DNA of 64,000 nt from JBBECJ01 sp963763325 (GCA_963763325.1 CAVXOL010000023.1:310001-374000); one strand, 5' to 3'; counted from the first letter of the stretch, positions 28,493 through 38,485 are shown. Made by a program: numbers and translations. Notes: a model not told the origin generated them from the sequence alone.

Positions 28493-29486
28493 TTAGTCGC
28501 GGATCAACGCCTCGCCCGTGAGGTCGAGCGTCAGCGATAGTGTGCCGGGTGGAAAACACTCGGTCGCCGTACACGCCTGATACCCCACCCGGATGTCCAG
28601 CCTCACATCACCGGCGGCCTGGTCGATACTGAACGGCAGCGACAGGCGGAATTGGTCCTCGTAGACCAGGAACGTCTCATCCAGCCCCTCGACCTGGAAC
28701 GGTGCTGGCTCCGGCGCGACGAGAGGCCAGACCGATAGCCCTTCAAGCGGAGCGATCTCGACCGTCAACGGGATAAACCCCTCAGGTGTCGGATGCGCGT
28801 AGACGTGCATCTCCGGGCTGAGTTGGAACGCCAGATGCAACCCCAGCTTCTGGTACGGTCGATACGCCAGGAGCGTCGACCCAGGCGACAACCTGGACCC
28901 CATCTCGCTCGGCGTGCGCCGTCAAGGCCGGTACGGGCTCGGTGACGCCCAGAACCTCGTCCAACAGAAGCGTGGACACCGGTCTGTGCCGGTAACTCTG
29001 CTCGAATTGCTTCTCGATGACGGTTCCGTCGGTGTCTACTAGGAAAATGCCCGGGTATGGCACGCCCTGGTGCTCATCTCGTGGGGTCACGCCGTAGAAG
29101 TGTGACTGCTCCTCGACGTGTGTGTTGAGCAGTCCGAGCGCACGAATCGTCTGGCTACCTTCATCGGACAGGAGTGGATAGGTGATGCCCCGGCGCTCAG
29201 CGAACGATTCGAGTACCGCCACCGAGTCGTAGCTAATGGCGAAGACTGAAACGCCAGCGCGCTCGAACTCAGCTAGATGTCCTTGCAACTCGACGAGTTG
29301 CGTCTTGCAGTAGGGTCACCAACTGGCGCTGCGGTGGAACACGACCAGCGCCTGGCGACCGGCGCGTGCTTTGTGGAGATCAACAATCTGCCCATGCTGA
29401 TCGGGCAGCCGAATCTCAGGGAACGGCTCACCGATCGCCGGGCCAACCGAATTGAAGTCGATCGATGGCAGCGTTAGGTTGCTCAT
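28493..29486 (-). CDS. Peroxiredoxin-like redoxin fused to a DsbD-N-like domain, candidate selenoprotein
   Basis: ATG 29484-29486 (MSNLTLPSIDFNSVG) follows AGGA. AhpC/TSA-type redoxin: GEPFPEIRLPDQHGQIVDL, VVFHRSASW, then TGA (29316-29318) at codon 57, then PYCKTQLVELQGHL. The TGA replaces the first Cys of a CxxC active site (W-U-P-Y-C). The frame is otherwise continuous through FAISYDSVAVL and YPGIFLVDTDGTVIE. A frameshift near 28870 leads to a beta-sandwich (STLLAYRPYQKLGLHLAF, HVYAHPTPEGFIPL) with YQACTATECFPP, the cysteine motif of DsbD N-terminal domains. The first part therefore probably reduces peroxides or disulfides, with an attached thiol-relay domain. About 330 aa in all. Confidence 0.78.
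29285..29301 (-). promoter_or_regulatory. SECIS-like hairpin of redoxin 1
   Basis: On the mRNA, GCAACUC-GUC-GAGUUGC is a perfect 7-bp stem with a GUC loop. The loop begins 21 nt after the UGA at 29316-29318. G at loop position 1 and the distance fit bacterial SECIS elements. Confidence 0.65.
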
Positions 29487-29709
29487 ACACCATCCTGATC
29501 GGGCGAGCCGGACGCTGCCGAACCGCCCCCATATGACTTACGTCACACAACCTGATCGTCTCTCAAACGTGCAAACGCGATCAGGCTCGTGACTATTCCC
29601 TGCCACGGCAACCACGTACCACGCGTAGGAGCGGAACGGCCTTGCCGCTACCACGTAGAATCACGACGCTGTAGATGCGACTTCCTGTTCTTGAAGGGTG
29701 ATCTTCTCG

Positions 29710-31008
29710 ATGACCGAACGATTACGCCGCGCCACCCTGCCCATGCTTGTCCTGGTGCTCCTTACTGCCGGACTGCTGCCGTTGCAGGTCATCGCAGAAC
29801 CGATCGACCCGATGCAGCGGACCTGGATGCGGACCGATCAGCCGGTTGCCAGCGGCGAGGAGTCGCGGACCTGGATGTGGGGTCCGCAGGAGACGGCCTA
29901 CGCGACCGAGGAGCCGTACGTCGAGTCGCCCGAAGGCGAGCGGGAAGTCATCTACTACGACAAGGCCCGGATGGAAGTAACGCGGCCAGATGACGACACG
30001 TCGTCGCCCTGGTACGTGACGAACGGCCTCCTGGTCGTCGAGATGGTCGAAGGCTACTTCCAGACCGGTGACGAAACGCGCGACGAGACGCCGGAGCCGG
30101 CAATTGCGCCGGTCGCCGGCGATCCAGGTGGCGGAGGGCTCACCTACGCCGAGATTGCCGCGTTCGGCCTGCGCGCCGAGCCGGCACGGGCGGTTGGCAC
30201 TGTCATCTCGGAGTATGTCGACGATGACGGTACGGTCCAATCCGGCGACCAGTACGCCGACTACGGCGTAACAGCCGCCTATGAGGTGACCGAGTTCGGC
30301 GTCCAGCACACAGTCGCGTCGGTCTTCTGGGCGTTCATGAACAGCAGCGGCACCGTCTTCGAGAACGGCGAATTCACCAACGCGGTCCTCTTCGAGAGCG
30401 CGTTCTATGCGACCGGCTACCCGATCACCGAGGCGTACTGGTCGAGCATCGCGGTTGGCGGCACGCCGACCGAAGTTCTCTGGCAGTGCTTCGAACGGCG
30501 CTGCCTGACCTGGACGCCTGGCAACGATCCCGGCTGGCAGGTCGAGGCCGGCAACGTCGGCCAGCACTACTACCGCTGGCGCTACGACAAAGATCGGCCG
30601 GCTGCGCCAACATCGGAGGTCACCTTCAACATCTTCTACCAGGGTGAACTGGTCGGCACGACCATCACCCATGAGACATTCCTCGGAGACACTGCCGTCG
30701 GCACCTGGACGACCGTCACTCCCGACGGCGCCGAACTGTCGCACGGGACGCTGGTGGCCGACCACACGATCAACTCCGTCGAGGCCGCTATCGTTCAGAC
30801 TTGGCCGTTCGAGGGCACCGCGACGCTCGCGTTCGAGTACGGCATCTCACTCGGTGGCGTCGGCGGAGACGGCACACTGAACTGGACCGCCCACCTCCCA
30901 ACCGGCCCCCAGAGCGGCACGACAAACTTCACCGCTTCATCTTCCAGTTTGAATGTCTGGGATATCGAGGTCGACTCGTTACCGCCGGTATTGTTTACGG
31001 GGGAGTAG
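29710..31008 (+). CDS. Secreted protein of unknown function (Thermomicrobia-type)
   Basis: ATG 29710 follows GAAGGG; GTG 29698 is a possible earlier start. A Sec signal peptide (residues 1-30, LRRATLPMLVLVLLTAGLL) precedes a mature region of about 400 residues. Features: RTWMWGPQ near the N-terminus, a central region with WQCFERRCLTWTPGND (paired cysteines) and VGQHYYRWRY, and a C-terminal all-beta domain rich in Thr and Gly. Similar long secreted proteins with the WQCFERRCLTYTP-like motif are, from memory, frequent in this bacterial group. No enzyme motif was recognised. Confidence 0.7.
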   Translation: MTERLRRATLPMLVLVLLTAGLLPLQVIAEPIDPMQRTWMRTDQPVASGEESRTWMWGPQETAYATEEPYVESPEGEREVIYYDKARMEVTRPDDDTSSPWYVTNGLLVVEMVEGYFQTGDETRDETPEPAIAPVAGDPGGGGLTYAEIAAFGLRAEPARAVGTVISEYVDDDGTVQSGDQYADYGVTAAYEVTEFGVQHTVASVFWAFMNSSGTVFENGEFTNAVLFESAFYATGYPITEAYWSSIAVGGTPTEVLWQCFERRCLTWTPGNDPGWQVEAGNVGQHYYRWRYDKDRPAAPTSEVTFNIFYQGELVGTTITHETFLGDTAVGTWTTVTPDGAELSHGTLVADHTINSVEAAIVQTWPFEGTATLAFEYGISLGGVGGDGTLNWTAHLPTGPQSGTTNFTASSSSLNVWDIEVDSLPPVLFTGE

Positions 31009-31016
31009 CTATCACC

Positions 31017-31084
31017 AATCAGCAATCAGCCTGTTGGTCGGAGTGAGTGCGTTCGACAAACGACCAACAGGCTGATTGCTGATT
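31017..31084. repeat. Perfect 24-bp inverted repeat (ATCAGC vocabulary)
   Basis: 31017-31040 and 31061-31084 are exact reverse complements around a 20-nt loop. The arms contain AATCAGCAATCAGCC. The element lies between the stops of two convergent genes and likely acts as a shared terminator. Confidence 0.85.
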
Positions 31085-31107
31085 ACTGACCAGCTGATAA
31101 CTGATGC

Positions 31108-33534
31108 CTACGGGTACAGCGTGTACCACGCATCAATAATCCGCCGTGACACCGGCGCCGCGGCTTTCGAGCCGGCCGAGCCCTTCTCGACGAAGACGAT
31201 GTTGGTCATCTTCGGGTCGTCGCTGGGCGTGTAGGCGGCGAACCAGGCGTTGGTGCCCTGGGCGTCGGTACCCGTCTCCTCGGTGCCGGTCTTGCCGGAG
31301 ACCGCCTGCGCGATGCCCTGGAATGGCTCGACGGCCGTTCCGTTCGCGGCGTTGACGACATCGTGCAATGCGGACTGGAGCCAGCCGATCTGCTCCGCCG
31401 AAAGTGGCAGCTTGCCGTTCTCCTTGACCTCGCCGGACTGGACGACTGTGCCGTCGAGCTTGACGATGTCGAGCAGCAGGTGCGGCTGGTAGAGCGTGCC
31501 GCCGTTGGCAATCGAGGCGTAGACGTTCGCCATCTGGAGCGGCGTCGCAACCAGATAGCCCTGGCCGATCGCGAGGTTGATGGCGTCACCGCGCGCCCAG
31601 AAGTCGCCAACATTGGTGATCTTCCAGTCCGGGTCCGGCACAATGCCGGGCAGTTCGTAGAGTTCCGGCAGGCCGGTCTCCTTGCCAAGGCCGAACGACT
31701 TGGCCATGTTCGGCAGCAGCGTCTCGTCGATCGCGTCCAACTCGGCGCCCATCCGGTAGAAGACGGTGTTGCAGGAGCGCACGATCGCGTTGTGCAGGTC
31801 CAGGTCGCCCTGACCGCCCGGCACCCAGTCGTTCCAGACCTGGTCGACGCCTTCGAGGCGGAACTCGCCGGGGCAGGGGGTCGGGCTATTCTCGGTCAGC
31901 CCCATGTGCGCCATCCCGGCTGCCGCCGTGATCACCTTGAAGATCGAGCCGGTTGACGTGCCGAGGGCGACGGCGCGGTTGAGCAGTGGCTGGCGCTGTG
32001 GGTCCATCAACTGTTCCCACTGCTCGTCGGTGACGCCGAGGATGAACTGGTTGGGGTCGAACGACGGCTTTGAGACCATCGCCAGCACCTCGCCGTTGTT
32101 CGGGTCGAGGACGACGGTCGCGCCGATCTCGTTGCCGAGCGCGTCGAACGCGGCTTTCTGGAGGTCGATATCGATTGTCAGGACGATGTCATGAGCGTCG
32201 ACTCTTGGCACCTCACCGAGGAGGCGTATCGTCCCGCCGTCAGGGCCGATCAGCGCCAGCGTGCCGCCGCGCTTTCCAGCCAGCCATTGCTCGGCCGACG
32301 CTTCGAGACCGCGTTCGGCCGACGAGGTCGCCAGCTTCGTAGCCTTGTTTCGAAAGCTCAGGCAGTTCCTCGGCGGTCAGCTCGCTCATGTACCCGACGA
32401 CGTGGGCGGTCAGTTCCCCTGTGGGTAGACACGGGCTGGCGGTCGCTGGATCGCGACGCCTTCGATCGCCGTCAGTTGATCGACGACGCTCTGATCGACA
32501 TCCCCTGGTAAATCCTTAACCGGCATGAACCAGTCGGCCTGGCCACCTGCGAAGCGGTTCTTGATGATGTCCTGCGGCATGTCGAGCAGTTCCGAGAGCC
32601 GCTGCAGGAGATCCGCTTCGTTGGTGATCTTCCCTGGAACAACGCCGACGCGGGTGATCTGCCCCATCTGCGCCAGCGGCTTCCCCTTGCGGTCGAGAAT
32701 CCGCCCGCGCTGCGGGACATCGCTGGTCCACTGGACGTAGCCATCGCCAAGTTGCGAAAAGATCAGCGACGGTGTCCAGTCGATAGACGGCTTATCACCA
32801 TCCATGATGACCGGCAGCAGATTCTCGTCCTCGATCGTGCCGACGCGAGCCGAATCGATCTCGACTTTCATTGGGAAGAGTTCATCGTCTTCGTCGCCGC
32901 CGGTGATCTCGGCGGAGAGCGTCTTGATGCCGACTTCGACAGCGATCGCCTCGTAGCGCGCCACGAAGTCCTCGCGGGAGATGAACGCCTGCGAGTCGCG
33001 CGAGAGCAGATCGTAGAGCTGGTTGTAGTTACCGGCAGACCAGACCTTTGCGTACGCTTCGGCGACATCCTTTGGCGCAGTCACCTCGCCGACATTGACG
33101 ACGGCGGTTGGGCTGGCGACGATCGTCGCGTGCGGGTCCGGTGCGGCGACAACCGGTGTCTCCGAGATCTGAGTGCCGGAGGCCTGCCCCGCCGTCGGTG
33201 TACTCTCTCCGGTCGGTGAGCCGACTGCGCCCTGGTTGTTGTCGCCGTCTCCACCAACTGCGTCCGAGACATCGAGTCCGGTCAGTCGGCTGGCGACGAG
33301 GATCGATCCGAAGATCAGGACTCCAACGACCGAGACGACCAGCAGCACCTTCGGCCAGAGCCGCTCGCGCCGGTCATATGGCGACCAGTTCGATGACCCC
33401 GACCAACCACCGCCTGGCCCGTAACCCCGACGGTTACTTGATGGGCGATTCACTCGCCGGTTGCTACCGGTCGAACCGCGTGACGGTTTCGAGGACAGTG
33501 GCGCTGAATTACGAGGTGGTTTCGGACCGGACAC
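31108..33534 (-). CDS. Class B penicillin-binding protein with NTF2-like (MecA_N) domain, one frameshift
   Basis: Peptidoglycan DD-transpeptidase. GTG 33532-33534 opens a basic cytosolic tail and one membrane anchor (WPKVLLVVSVVGVLIFGSIL). An NTF2-like module follows (DVAEAYAKVWSAGNYNQLYD), as in PBP2a/PBP3-type proteins, then the dimerisation domain (QRGRILDRKGKPLA). The frame breaks near 32405 (ARVYPQG); the rest continues in the next frame through ELTAHVVGYMSE to the transpeptidase with GSIFKV (SxxK), RSCN (SxN) and SGKTGTEE (KTG). About 808 aa without the break. The gene is not embedded in a cell-division cluster, so its role (elongation, division or beta-lactam tolerance) is open. Confidence 0.88.
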
Positions 33535-33972
33535 GGAGGCGTTCTACCTTCCGGCGCCGCCGCAATGTCCGCGGACGGCGGTGATGAATGCAGATCAAGA
33601 GCAGGACATCGACGTTCCAACGCGAGCATAGAAGGGAAGGATGGGATGTAGGCTCGCCCGGATTCGATGGCCGTGGTGCCTGTTCACCAAGCCCCGTGCC
33701 ACGGCCTCGCCACCACTGTACGTACTCTCCCACGCCGGTGACCCTGAGTCAAGGCACGCACAGCGAAAACCTGCGTCTGTCGTGACAAGCCAGAGCGGGC
33801 GTTGGGGTTATTCCCGATCGGGAATCGGGATTCGGGATGCGGGGAGATTGGAGTGAACCACGCCCCTCCAACACGCCCGGTTCTCGAATCCCGATTCCCG
33901 CCCCTCAGCGCTTTCGTCGTATCATGCCTGCACCAGATGACAGATGCGTTGCAGCGAGGGAGGGGCGAGAGC
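33535..33972. other. 438-bp intergenic region with inverted repeat
   Basis: Divergent upstream region of the PBP gene and the class V aminotransferase gene. No gene was found. Arms 33819-33837 (CGGGAATCGGGATTCGGGA) and 33882-33900 are complementary at 17 of 19 positions. This is the only large hairpin here in a divergent rather than gene-end position. Confidence 0.6.
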
Positions 33973-35118
33973 ATGGCGCAGGCGATGGATGTCAGGACGT
34001 TTCGTGAGGAGTTCCCGGTTACTAAGGATTGGTCGTACCTGAACCACGCGGCCTATGGGCCGTTCCCGCAGCGGACGGTTCGGGCCATTACGGAGTATGC
34101 CGAGTCGTTCGCGCAGGCGCCGACCTTCTTCACCCCCGAACGGGAGAAGATCCCTGCCGAGGCAGCCGAGTACGTCGGCAGGCTGGCCGGGACGACCGGT
34201 GACATGGTTGCATGGGTGCCGTCGCTGGCGGATGGCATGAACCTGATGGCACACGGCGTCGACTGGAAGGTCGGCGATAACGTCCTGATACCGGTCGATG
34301 AATTCCCGTCGGTTGTCTACCCATTCCTCAACCTGCAATCGAAGGGCGTCGAGCTGCGCTACGTCCAGAAGAACAGCGCGGGCCGGACCGACCTCAACCT
34401 GATCGAAGCGGCCATCGACGGCCGAACACGTGCGGTTGCCCTCTCGCACGTCGAGTATATGGACGGCTACCGGAACGACCTGAAGGCGCTTGGCGCGCTC
34501 TGCAAGGCGCGCGAAATCGAACTATTCGTCGATGCCACCCAGGCGCTCGGCGCCCAGCCGATCGACCTGCCGGAGACGGGTGTCAGCGCGATCGCCGCCC
34601 ACGGCTACAAGTGGCTGATGGCCGGCTTCGGTGTCGGCTGCGTCGTCTTCAACGCCGACGCGATCGAGCGCATCAGCGTCACCTACGCCGGTCGGCTCTC
34701 GGTCAAGGGTGGCTTCGAGGACGCGGAGTACAAGCTGGACTGGCGCGACGGTGCCGCCCGCTATCAGACCGGTGGGCTGAACACGCTCGGCCTGACCGGG
34801 CTGCACGCCTCGCTCTCGCTCGTCTCACAGGCTGGCCCAGAGTGGACCCGCGAGCACACGCTCGGCCTGCTGGACAAGCTGGTCGAAGGCGTCCAGGGCA
34901 TGGGCTACGAGGTGGCCTCCGACCTGACGCCGGAGTGCCGATCGCAGATCATGGCCTTCACCAGCGGCGACCGCACCCACGACGGCGAGCTGGTCGAGCA
35001 ACTCACTCGCGCCAACGTCGCCGTCACTCTCCGTGGCCGAGGCGTCCGCGTCTCGCCCTACTTCTACAACACCGACGATGACATCGAGCGGCTGCTGGAG
35101 GCGCTGCCGCCGCGTTGA
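33973..35118 (+). CDS. Class V aminotransferase-fold PLP enzyme (cysteine desulfurase/epimerase-like)
   Basis: ATG 33973 is behind GGGAGGGGCGAGAGC; the open frame before it is not coding. 381 aa. The PLP lysine is Lys213 in AAHGYKWLMAGFG. The cofactor aspartate lies in LFVDATQALGAQPID, and the N-terminal LNHAAYGPFP is typical of isopenicillin-N-epimerase-like members. A catalytic loop cysteine as in IscS is not evident. The likely reaction is on an amino acid or sulfur substrate; the specific role is unknown. It ends in a large hairpin. Confidence 0.85.
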   Translation: MAQAMDVRTFREEFPVTKDWSYLNHAAYGPFPQRTVRAITEYAESFAQAPTFFTPEREKIPAEAAEYVGRLAGTTGDMVAWVPSLADGMNLMAHGVDWKVGDNVLIPVDEFPSVVYPFLNLQSKGVELRYVQKNSAGRTDLNLIEAAIDGRTRAVALSHVEYMDGYRNDLKALGALCKAREIELFVDATQALGAQPIDLPETGVSAIAAHGYKWLMAGFGVGCVVFNADAIERISVTYAGRLSVKGGFEDAEYKLDWRDGAARYQTGGLNTLGLTGLHASLSLVSQAGPEWTREHTLGLLDKLVEGVQGMGYEVASDLTPECRSQIMAFTSGDRTHDGELVEQLTRANVAVTLRGRGVRVSPYFYNTDDDIERLLEALPPR

Positions 35119-35202
35119 GGGAACAGGGGATAGGGGACAGGGAACAGGAGCTTCATCCACGACAGGCAACTCCTGTCCCCTGTCCCCTATCCCCTGTTCC
35201 CT
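35119..35202. repeat. Large hairpin built from ACAGGGG units
   Basis: 35118-35149 and 35171-35202 pair at 31 of 32 positions. Each arm is a run of 7- to 8-bp near-repeats (GGGAACA, GGGGATA, GGGGACA). It begins at the stop codon of the plus-strand gene and overlaps the last codons of the convergent methyltransferase gene. Confidence 0.88.
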
Positions 35203-35966
35203 CGAATAAGCACCATATGCAGTTCGAACGACACCGGATCGTCGGCGATGGCGAAGGTGTCGCGTATCGCCTGCGGGGCGGATGCGAGCATCGCACGGGC
35301 TTCGGCTTCACGGTCAGGGGCGGTTCGGGCGCGAGCGAACCACTCGTCGGCGACCATCGTCTCGCGGAAGGGCTCGATGTGGTCGATCGTCAGACCCGCT
35401 TCGGCGAACCAGCGCTGGTATTCGCTGAGCCGTGGTTCGCGGTTGTGGGATGGGTCGCGCAACCAGTCGAGCCGGTTGACGAAGGCGTCGGCCTCGTCAT
35501 CCTCCGGCGCGACGTGGTCGACGAAGATCAAGACTCCACCCGGCCGCAGGACGCGTCCCATCTCACGGATCGCCTGCGGGTTGTCCTGGAAATGGTGCGC
35601 GCAGTAACGGCAGGCGACGGCGTCGAACGAGCCATCCGCAAATGGCAAGCGCTCAGCGTAGGACTGGATGGCATTGAAGATGGCGCCCCGGTCGTTCGCC
35701 AGGCCGCGTGCCTGCTCCAGCATCGCGAGCGTCATGTCGAGTCCAACGACCTCTGCGCCACCGGCCGCGAAAGCCAGCGCCGTGTGACCAGTGCCGGTCC
35801 CGATATCCAGCAGCAATGCGCCAGGCTTCAGCCCGGCCAGCTCGACCATCCGTGGCAGATCCTGCCCCTGAGCATGGATCGCGCTCGTCACATAGGCACT
35901 TGCGATTGGTGTGTAATGTTCGTCCGAGCGGCGCACATCACGCGCCGCCCGTGTCTGCTCACTCAC
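35187..35966 (-). CDS. Class I SAM-dependent methyltransferase
   Basis: The start chosen is GTG 35964-35966 (MSEQTRAARD) because GGGAGGGGACG lies just upstream. 259 aa. Motif I is LLLDIGTGTGHTALA, motif II is VVGLDMTLAML, the post-motif is LRPGGVLIFVDH, and CRYCAHHFQDNPQAIREM is characteristic of the UbiE/Methyltransf_11 group. Substrate unknown. Confidence 0.88.
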   Translation of the reverse strand: MSEQTRAARDVRRSDEHYTPIASAYVTSAIHAQGQDLPRMVELAGLKPGALLLDIGTGTGHTALAFAAGGAEVVGLDMTLAMLEQARGLANDRGAIFNAIQSYAERLPFADGSFDAVACRYCAHHFQDNPQAIREMGRVLRPGGVLIFVDHVAPEDDEADAFVNRLDWLRDPSHNREPRLSEYQRWFAEAGLTIDHIEPFRETMVADEWFARARTAPDREAEARAMLASAPQAIRDTFAIADDPVSFELHMVLIRGNRG

Positions 35967-36128
35967 GGTTCGTCCCCTCCCTCGCTGCCACAACGGCATG
36001 AGTCTAGCAGCAGTCGGTCGTCAGCCATCAGCTATTAGCATGTTGGTATCGTGGTGAGGTGTCAGCAGGTGTCGAATGCGTGATGGTCTGAACCGGCTGA
36101 CGGCTTATCCCTGACTACTGAGGACTGA

Positions 36129-36350
36129 ATGAGTACACGAGAACTGGGTCTGATCGTCATCGCGGGTGGGGTCGTACTGATAGTGATTGGCCTGCTGATC
36201 TAGTCAGGTGGCCTGTCGTGGTTCGGACGGCTGCCGGGAGACATCCGCTACGAGGGTGACAACACGCGCGTCTACGTGCCGATCACCTCGATGCTGCCGG
36301 TCTCCGTCGTCCTCAGCCTGCTCGTCGCCGTCGTTCGGAGGGTGTTCTAG
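36129..36350 (+). pseudogene. DUF2905 family small membrane protein with in-frame amber codon
   Basis: ATG 36129 starts MSTRELGLIVIAGGVVLIVI, a membrane helix. Codon 25 is TAG (36201-36203), after which the frame continues SGGLSWFGRLPGDIRYEGDN and a second helix to TAG 36348-36350. LGRLPGDIR-like is the DUF2905 signature. Family members commonly have a Trp or other large residue at this position, so TGG to TAG by mutation or sequencing error is the simplest view. 73 codons in all. Function unknown. Confidence 0.7.
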
Positions 36351-36527
36351 AACGGTTTGCAGCGACTGTGCTGCACCAACATCGTTTCAGCACCTGTCTG
36401 ATCGACGACGGTGCAGCGCTGATCGCTATCGTAAAGTCCTGCCACACGACCGCCAAAGGTCGTGGTCCGCCTGCGTACGAGTCCCTTGTCGCCTGTACAT
36501 AACCCACACCCACGGGTGATACCCGCT

Positions 36528-36550
36528 GGGGCTTCCAGCCCCTATTCTTT
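36528..36550 (+). terminator. Rho-independent-type terminator GGGGCT-TCC-AGCCCC
   Basis: A perfect 6-bp stem with a 3-nt loop is followed by TATTCTTT on the plus strand. It probably ends the DUF2905 transcript, or an unrecognised small RNA from 36.36 kb. Confidence 0.6.
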
Positions 36551-36632
36551 ACTCCAGAACAACGCGGAGCGAGACAGCCAACGTTTCCTGCAAAGGCAAG
36601 ATCGCCCGAACTGTTCAGCGCACTTCTAAAAT

Positions 36633-36695
36633 CTCCTCCCTCCCCTTCCTCCCTCGGGCAGGCGGCCGGTCCCCTTAAGCGGGCCGGCCGTTTGC
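36633..36695 (+). terminator. Terminator-like: C/T-rich tract, GGCCGG hairpin, GTTT
   Basis: A CTCCTCCCTCCCC-type tract (36633-36653) is followed by GGCCGGTCC pairing with GGGCCGGCC (36664-36689), then GTTTGC. The layout matches the nrdJ terminator. Confidence 0.55.
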
Positions 36696-36737
36696 TGTAT
36701 GCTGGAGGGAGAGTAATGTAATCTCTTCCCTCAAACC

Positions 36738-38340
36738 TTATCCCCATCCCCCAGGCAGCGTATCGATCCAGTCGTAGCGGAAGTAGCTGTGGTAGAGCGG
36801 GCGCAGGTCGGTGGGGCTGTGGCGTTGCCAGGTCGAGAGGACATCCCAGGCCGTCGCAATCCCGAAGGCGTGGTTGGCGTAGATCTCCTGCATGGCAACC
36901 CAGAAGGCGTCGTCGCCCATCGTCGCCTTGACCTCGGCGTAGAATCGCGCGCCCTGCTCGTAGATGGAGAAGTACCAGTTACGATTGGGGTCGTCGGGCA
37001 GATCCTCGTAGCTGGAATCGAGCCAGTAGGTATAGCCACCGGCCGGCAGTGGCGGAACTTCTGTAAATCCTGTCGGCAGGCCACGCTCGAAGAACTCGGC
37101 TCCGCCCTCATCGATCCAGCCATCCTGGAGGGTGCGCGTTGCCGATGATCGCGTAGAGCCACTGATGGGCGACCTCGTGATAGATCAGCCGGTCGAGCGG
37201 GACGTAGTCCGGGTTGATGTAGATCAATGCCGGGTACTCAATCCCGCCCGGCATCGTCGGCCCAGCGTCGGCGATTCGGAAGGTTGTGTACGGGTACGGC
37301 CCGATCAGGCTCGAGAGTTGGTCCAGCGCATCGGCCGCGACGGCGAGGATGGTCTGCCGCGTTGCCTCGCCGACGCCGGACGTGTACAGCTCCAGCGCGA
37401 CGCCGCTCCCGGATTGTCCATAGTCGATCGTATACGACGGCGACACGGCCAGCGCGAAATCGCGCACGTTCTCGGCGTACAGCACGTAGCGAATTCGTCC
37501 GTCCGCCAGCGTTTCCTGCCCGATGACGTCGCCGGTGTGCGCGAACTCGACGCCATCAGCGAGTGTCAGCGCAACATCGAACTCGGCGACGGCAGTGTAG
37601 GACGGGTCGAGCGTCGCGCTGTATCCGTGGTCGGTCGAGATGATCGGAAACCAGTTGCCAAGTCGGAGGATGTCGCCGTCGAGCGTCGTCACGCCCCAAC
37701 CGGTGATCTCGCTGCCGACGTTGAGCTGGAACTCCAGGTGGATCTCGTATGGCGCGGTGGCCTCAGCCGGTAGGTCGTGCGCCAGCGTGAAGCCGCCGTT
37801 GAGCGCCTCCAGCCCGATTGGCTCGCCGTTGACGCTGGCTGAGTCGAGCGTGAAGAAGCCGTACTCGGCCGGGACAACCTGCAGGTAGAGCCAGTCCGGC
37901 AGTGCGCCCCGGAACTCGCGGATCGTGACCACCTCACTCGCTCGGACATAGCCACTCGCTACATCCAGCTCACTGATATCGAGTTGATAGTGGACATCGA
38001 CATCCGGCAGGCCGATTGCCTGGCTGGCTGGCCGTGGATCGGGCGTCGCCGTCGGGGTAGGTTCCAGTGTCGCGGTAGCGGTCGCGGTCGCCGTGGCGGA
38101 CGGTAGCGTCGCTGTCGTGGCCGTCGTCGGAGTTGAGGATGCATCTGGAACCGTTGCCGTGGCCGCAGGTTCGGTCGGTGTCAGAGTGGCGTTCGTTGCT
38201 GTGGCCGGTGTTGGAGTTGGATTCGCGGCGACGGAGCTGGCCGCCGTTGGATCACTGTTGTCCGGGCCGCTGCAGGCGGCGACGAGCAGCACGACCAGCA
38301 TTGCGCTGCTAAGAAGCCGGATCGTCGCGGTCAACGTCAT
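36738..38340 (-). CDS. M1-family metallopeptidase lipoprotein, one frameshift
   Basis: The start chosen is ATG 38338-38340 (MTLTATIRLLSSAMLVV), giving a lipoprotein signal peptide with lipobox LLVAAC; upstream residues lack one. A long Thr/Pro/Ala-rich linker follows (about residues 30-110). The catalytic domain contains an aminopeptidase-N-like beta region (GVTTLDGDILRLGNWFPII), GGIEYPALIYIN (in place of GAMEN) and the zinc site HEVAHQW. The third ligand is in DEGGAEFFE, in the neighbouring frame after an indel near 37130. The C-terminus ends DWIDTLPGGWG at 36738. About 530 aa, surface-anchored. Substrate unknown. Confidence 0.85.
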
Positions 38341-38441
38341 CGCTGGCCTGTCTCTCCCGCCGGATGCGTCATTATGACGCACATATGACAACGATAACGT
38401 CTCGTTGTTGCCATGCCACACGATTCCGGACGATTCCCAAC

Positions 38442-38467
38442 AAAAAACACCCGCCGGATGCGGGTGT
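38442..38467 (-). terminator. Rho-independent terminator of tRNA-Cys
   Basis: On the minus strand, ACACCCG pairs with CGGGTGT (38447-38453 with 38461-38467) around a 7-nt loop and runs into six T residues. It lies just downstream of the tRNA gene. Confidence 0.85.
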
Positions 38468-38485
38468 CACGAGTCCTGGTCCGAT

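Larger units (their letters stand above)
36351..36737. other. 387-bp gap between convergent genes with two terminators
   Basis: Two separate terminator-like hairpins (36528-36550 and 36633-36695) lie here, annotated separately. No supported coding sequence or known RNA family was found in the remaining sequence. Confidence 0.45.

Noticed and set aside
31017..31084. CRISPR-like array from the repeated short units
   Set aside because: Units are inverted, only 6-8 bp, and there are no spacers or cas genes.
36201..36203. Pyrrolysine readthrough of TAG in the DUF2905 gene
   Set aside because: Small membrane protein outside methylamine metabolism, no downstream structure; a point change is simpler.
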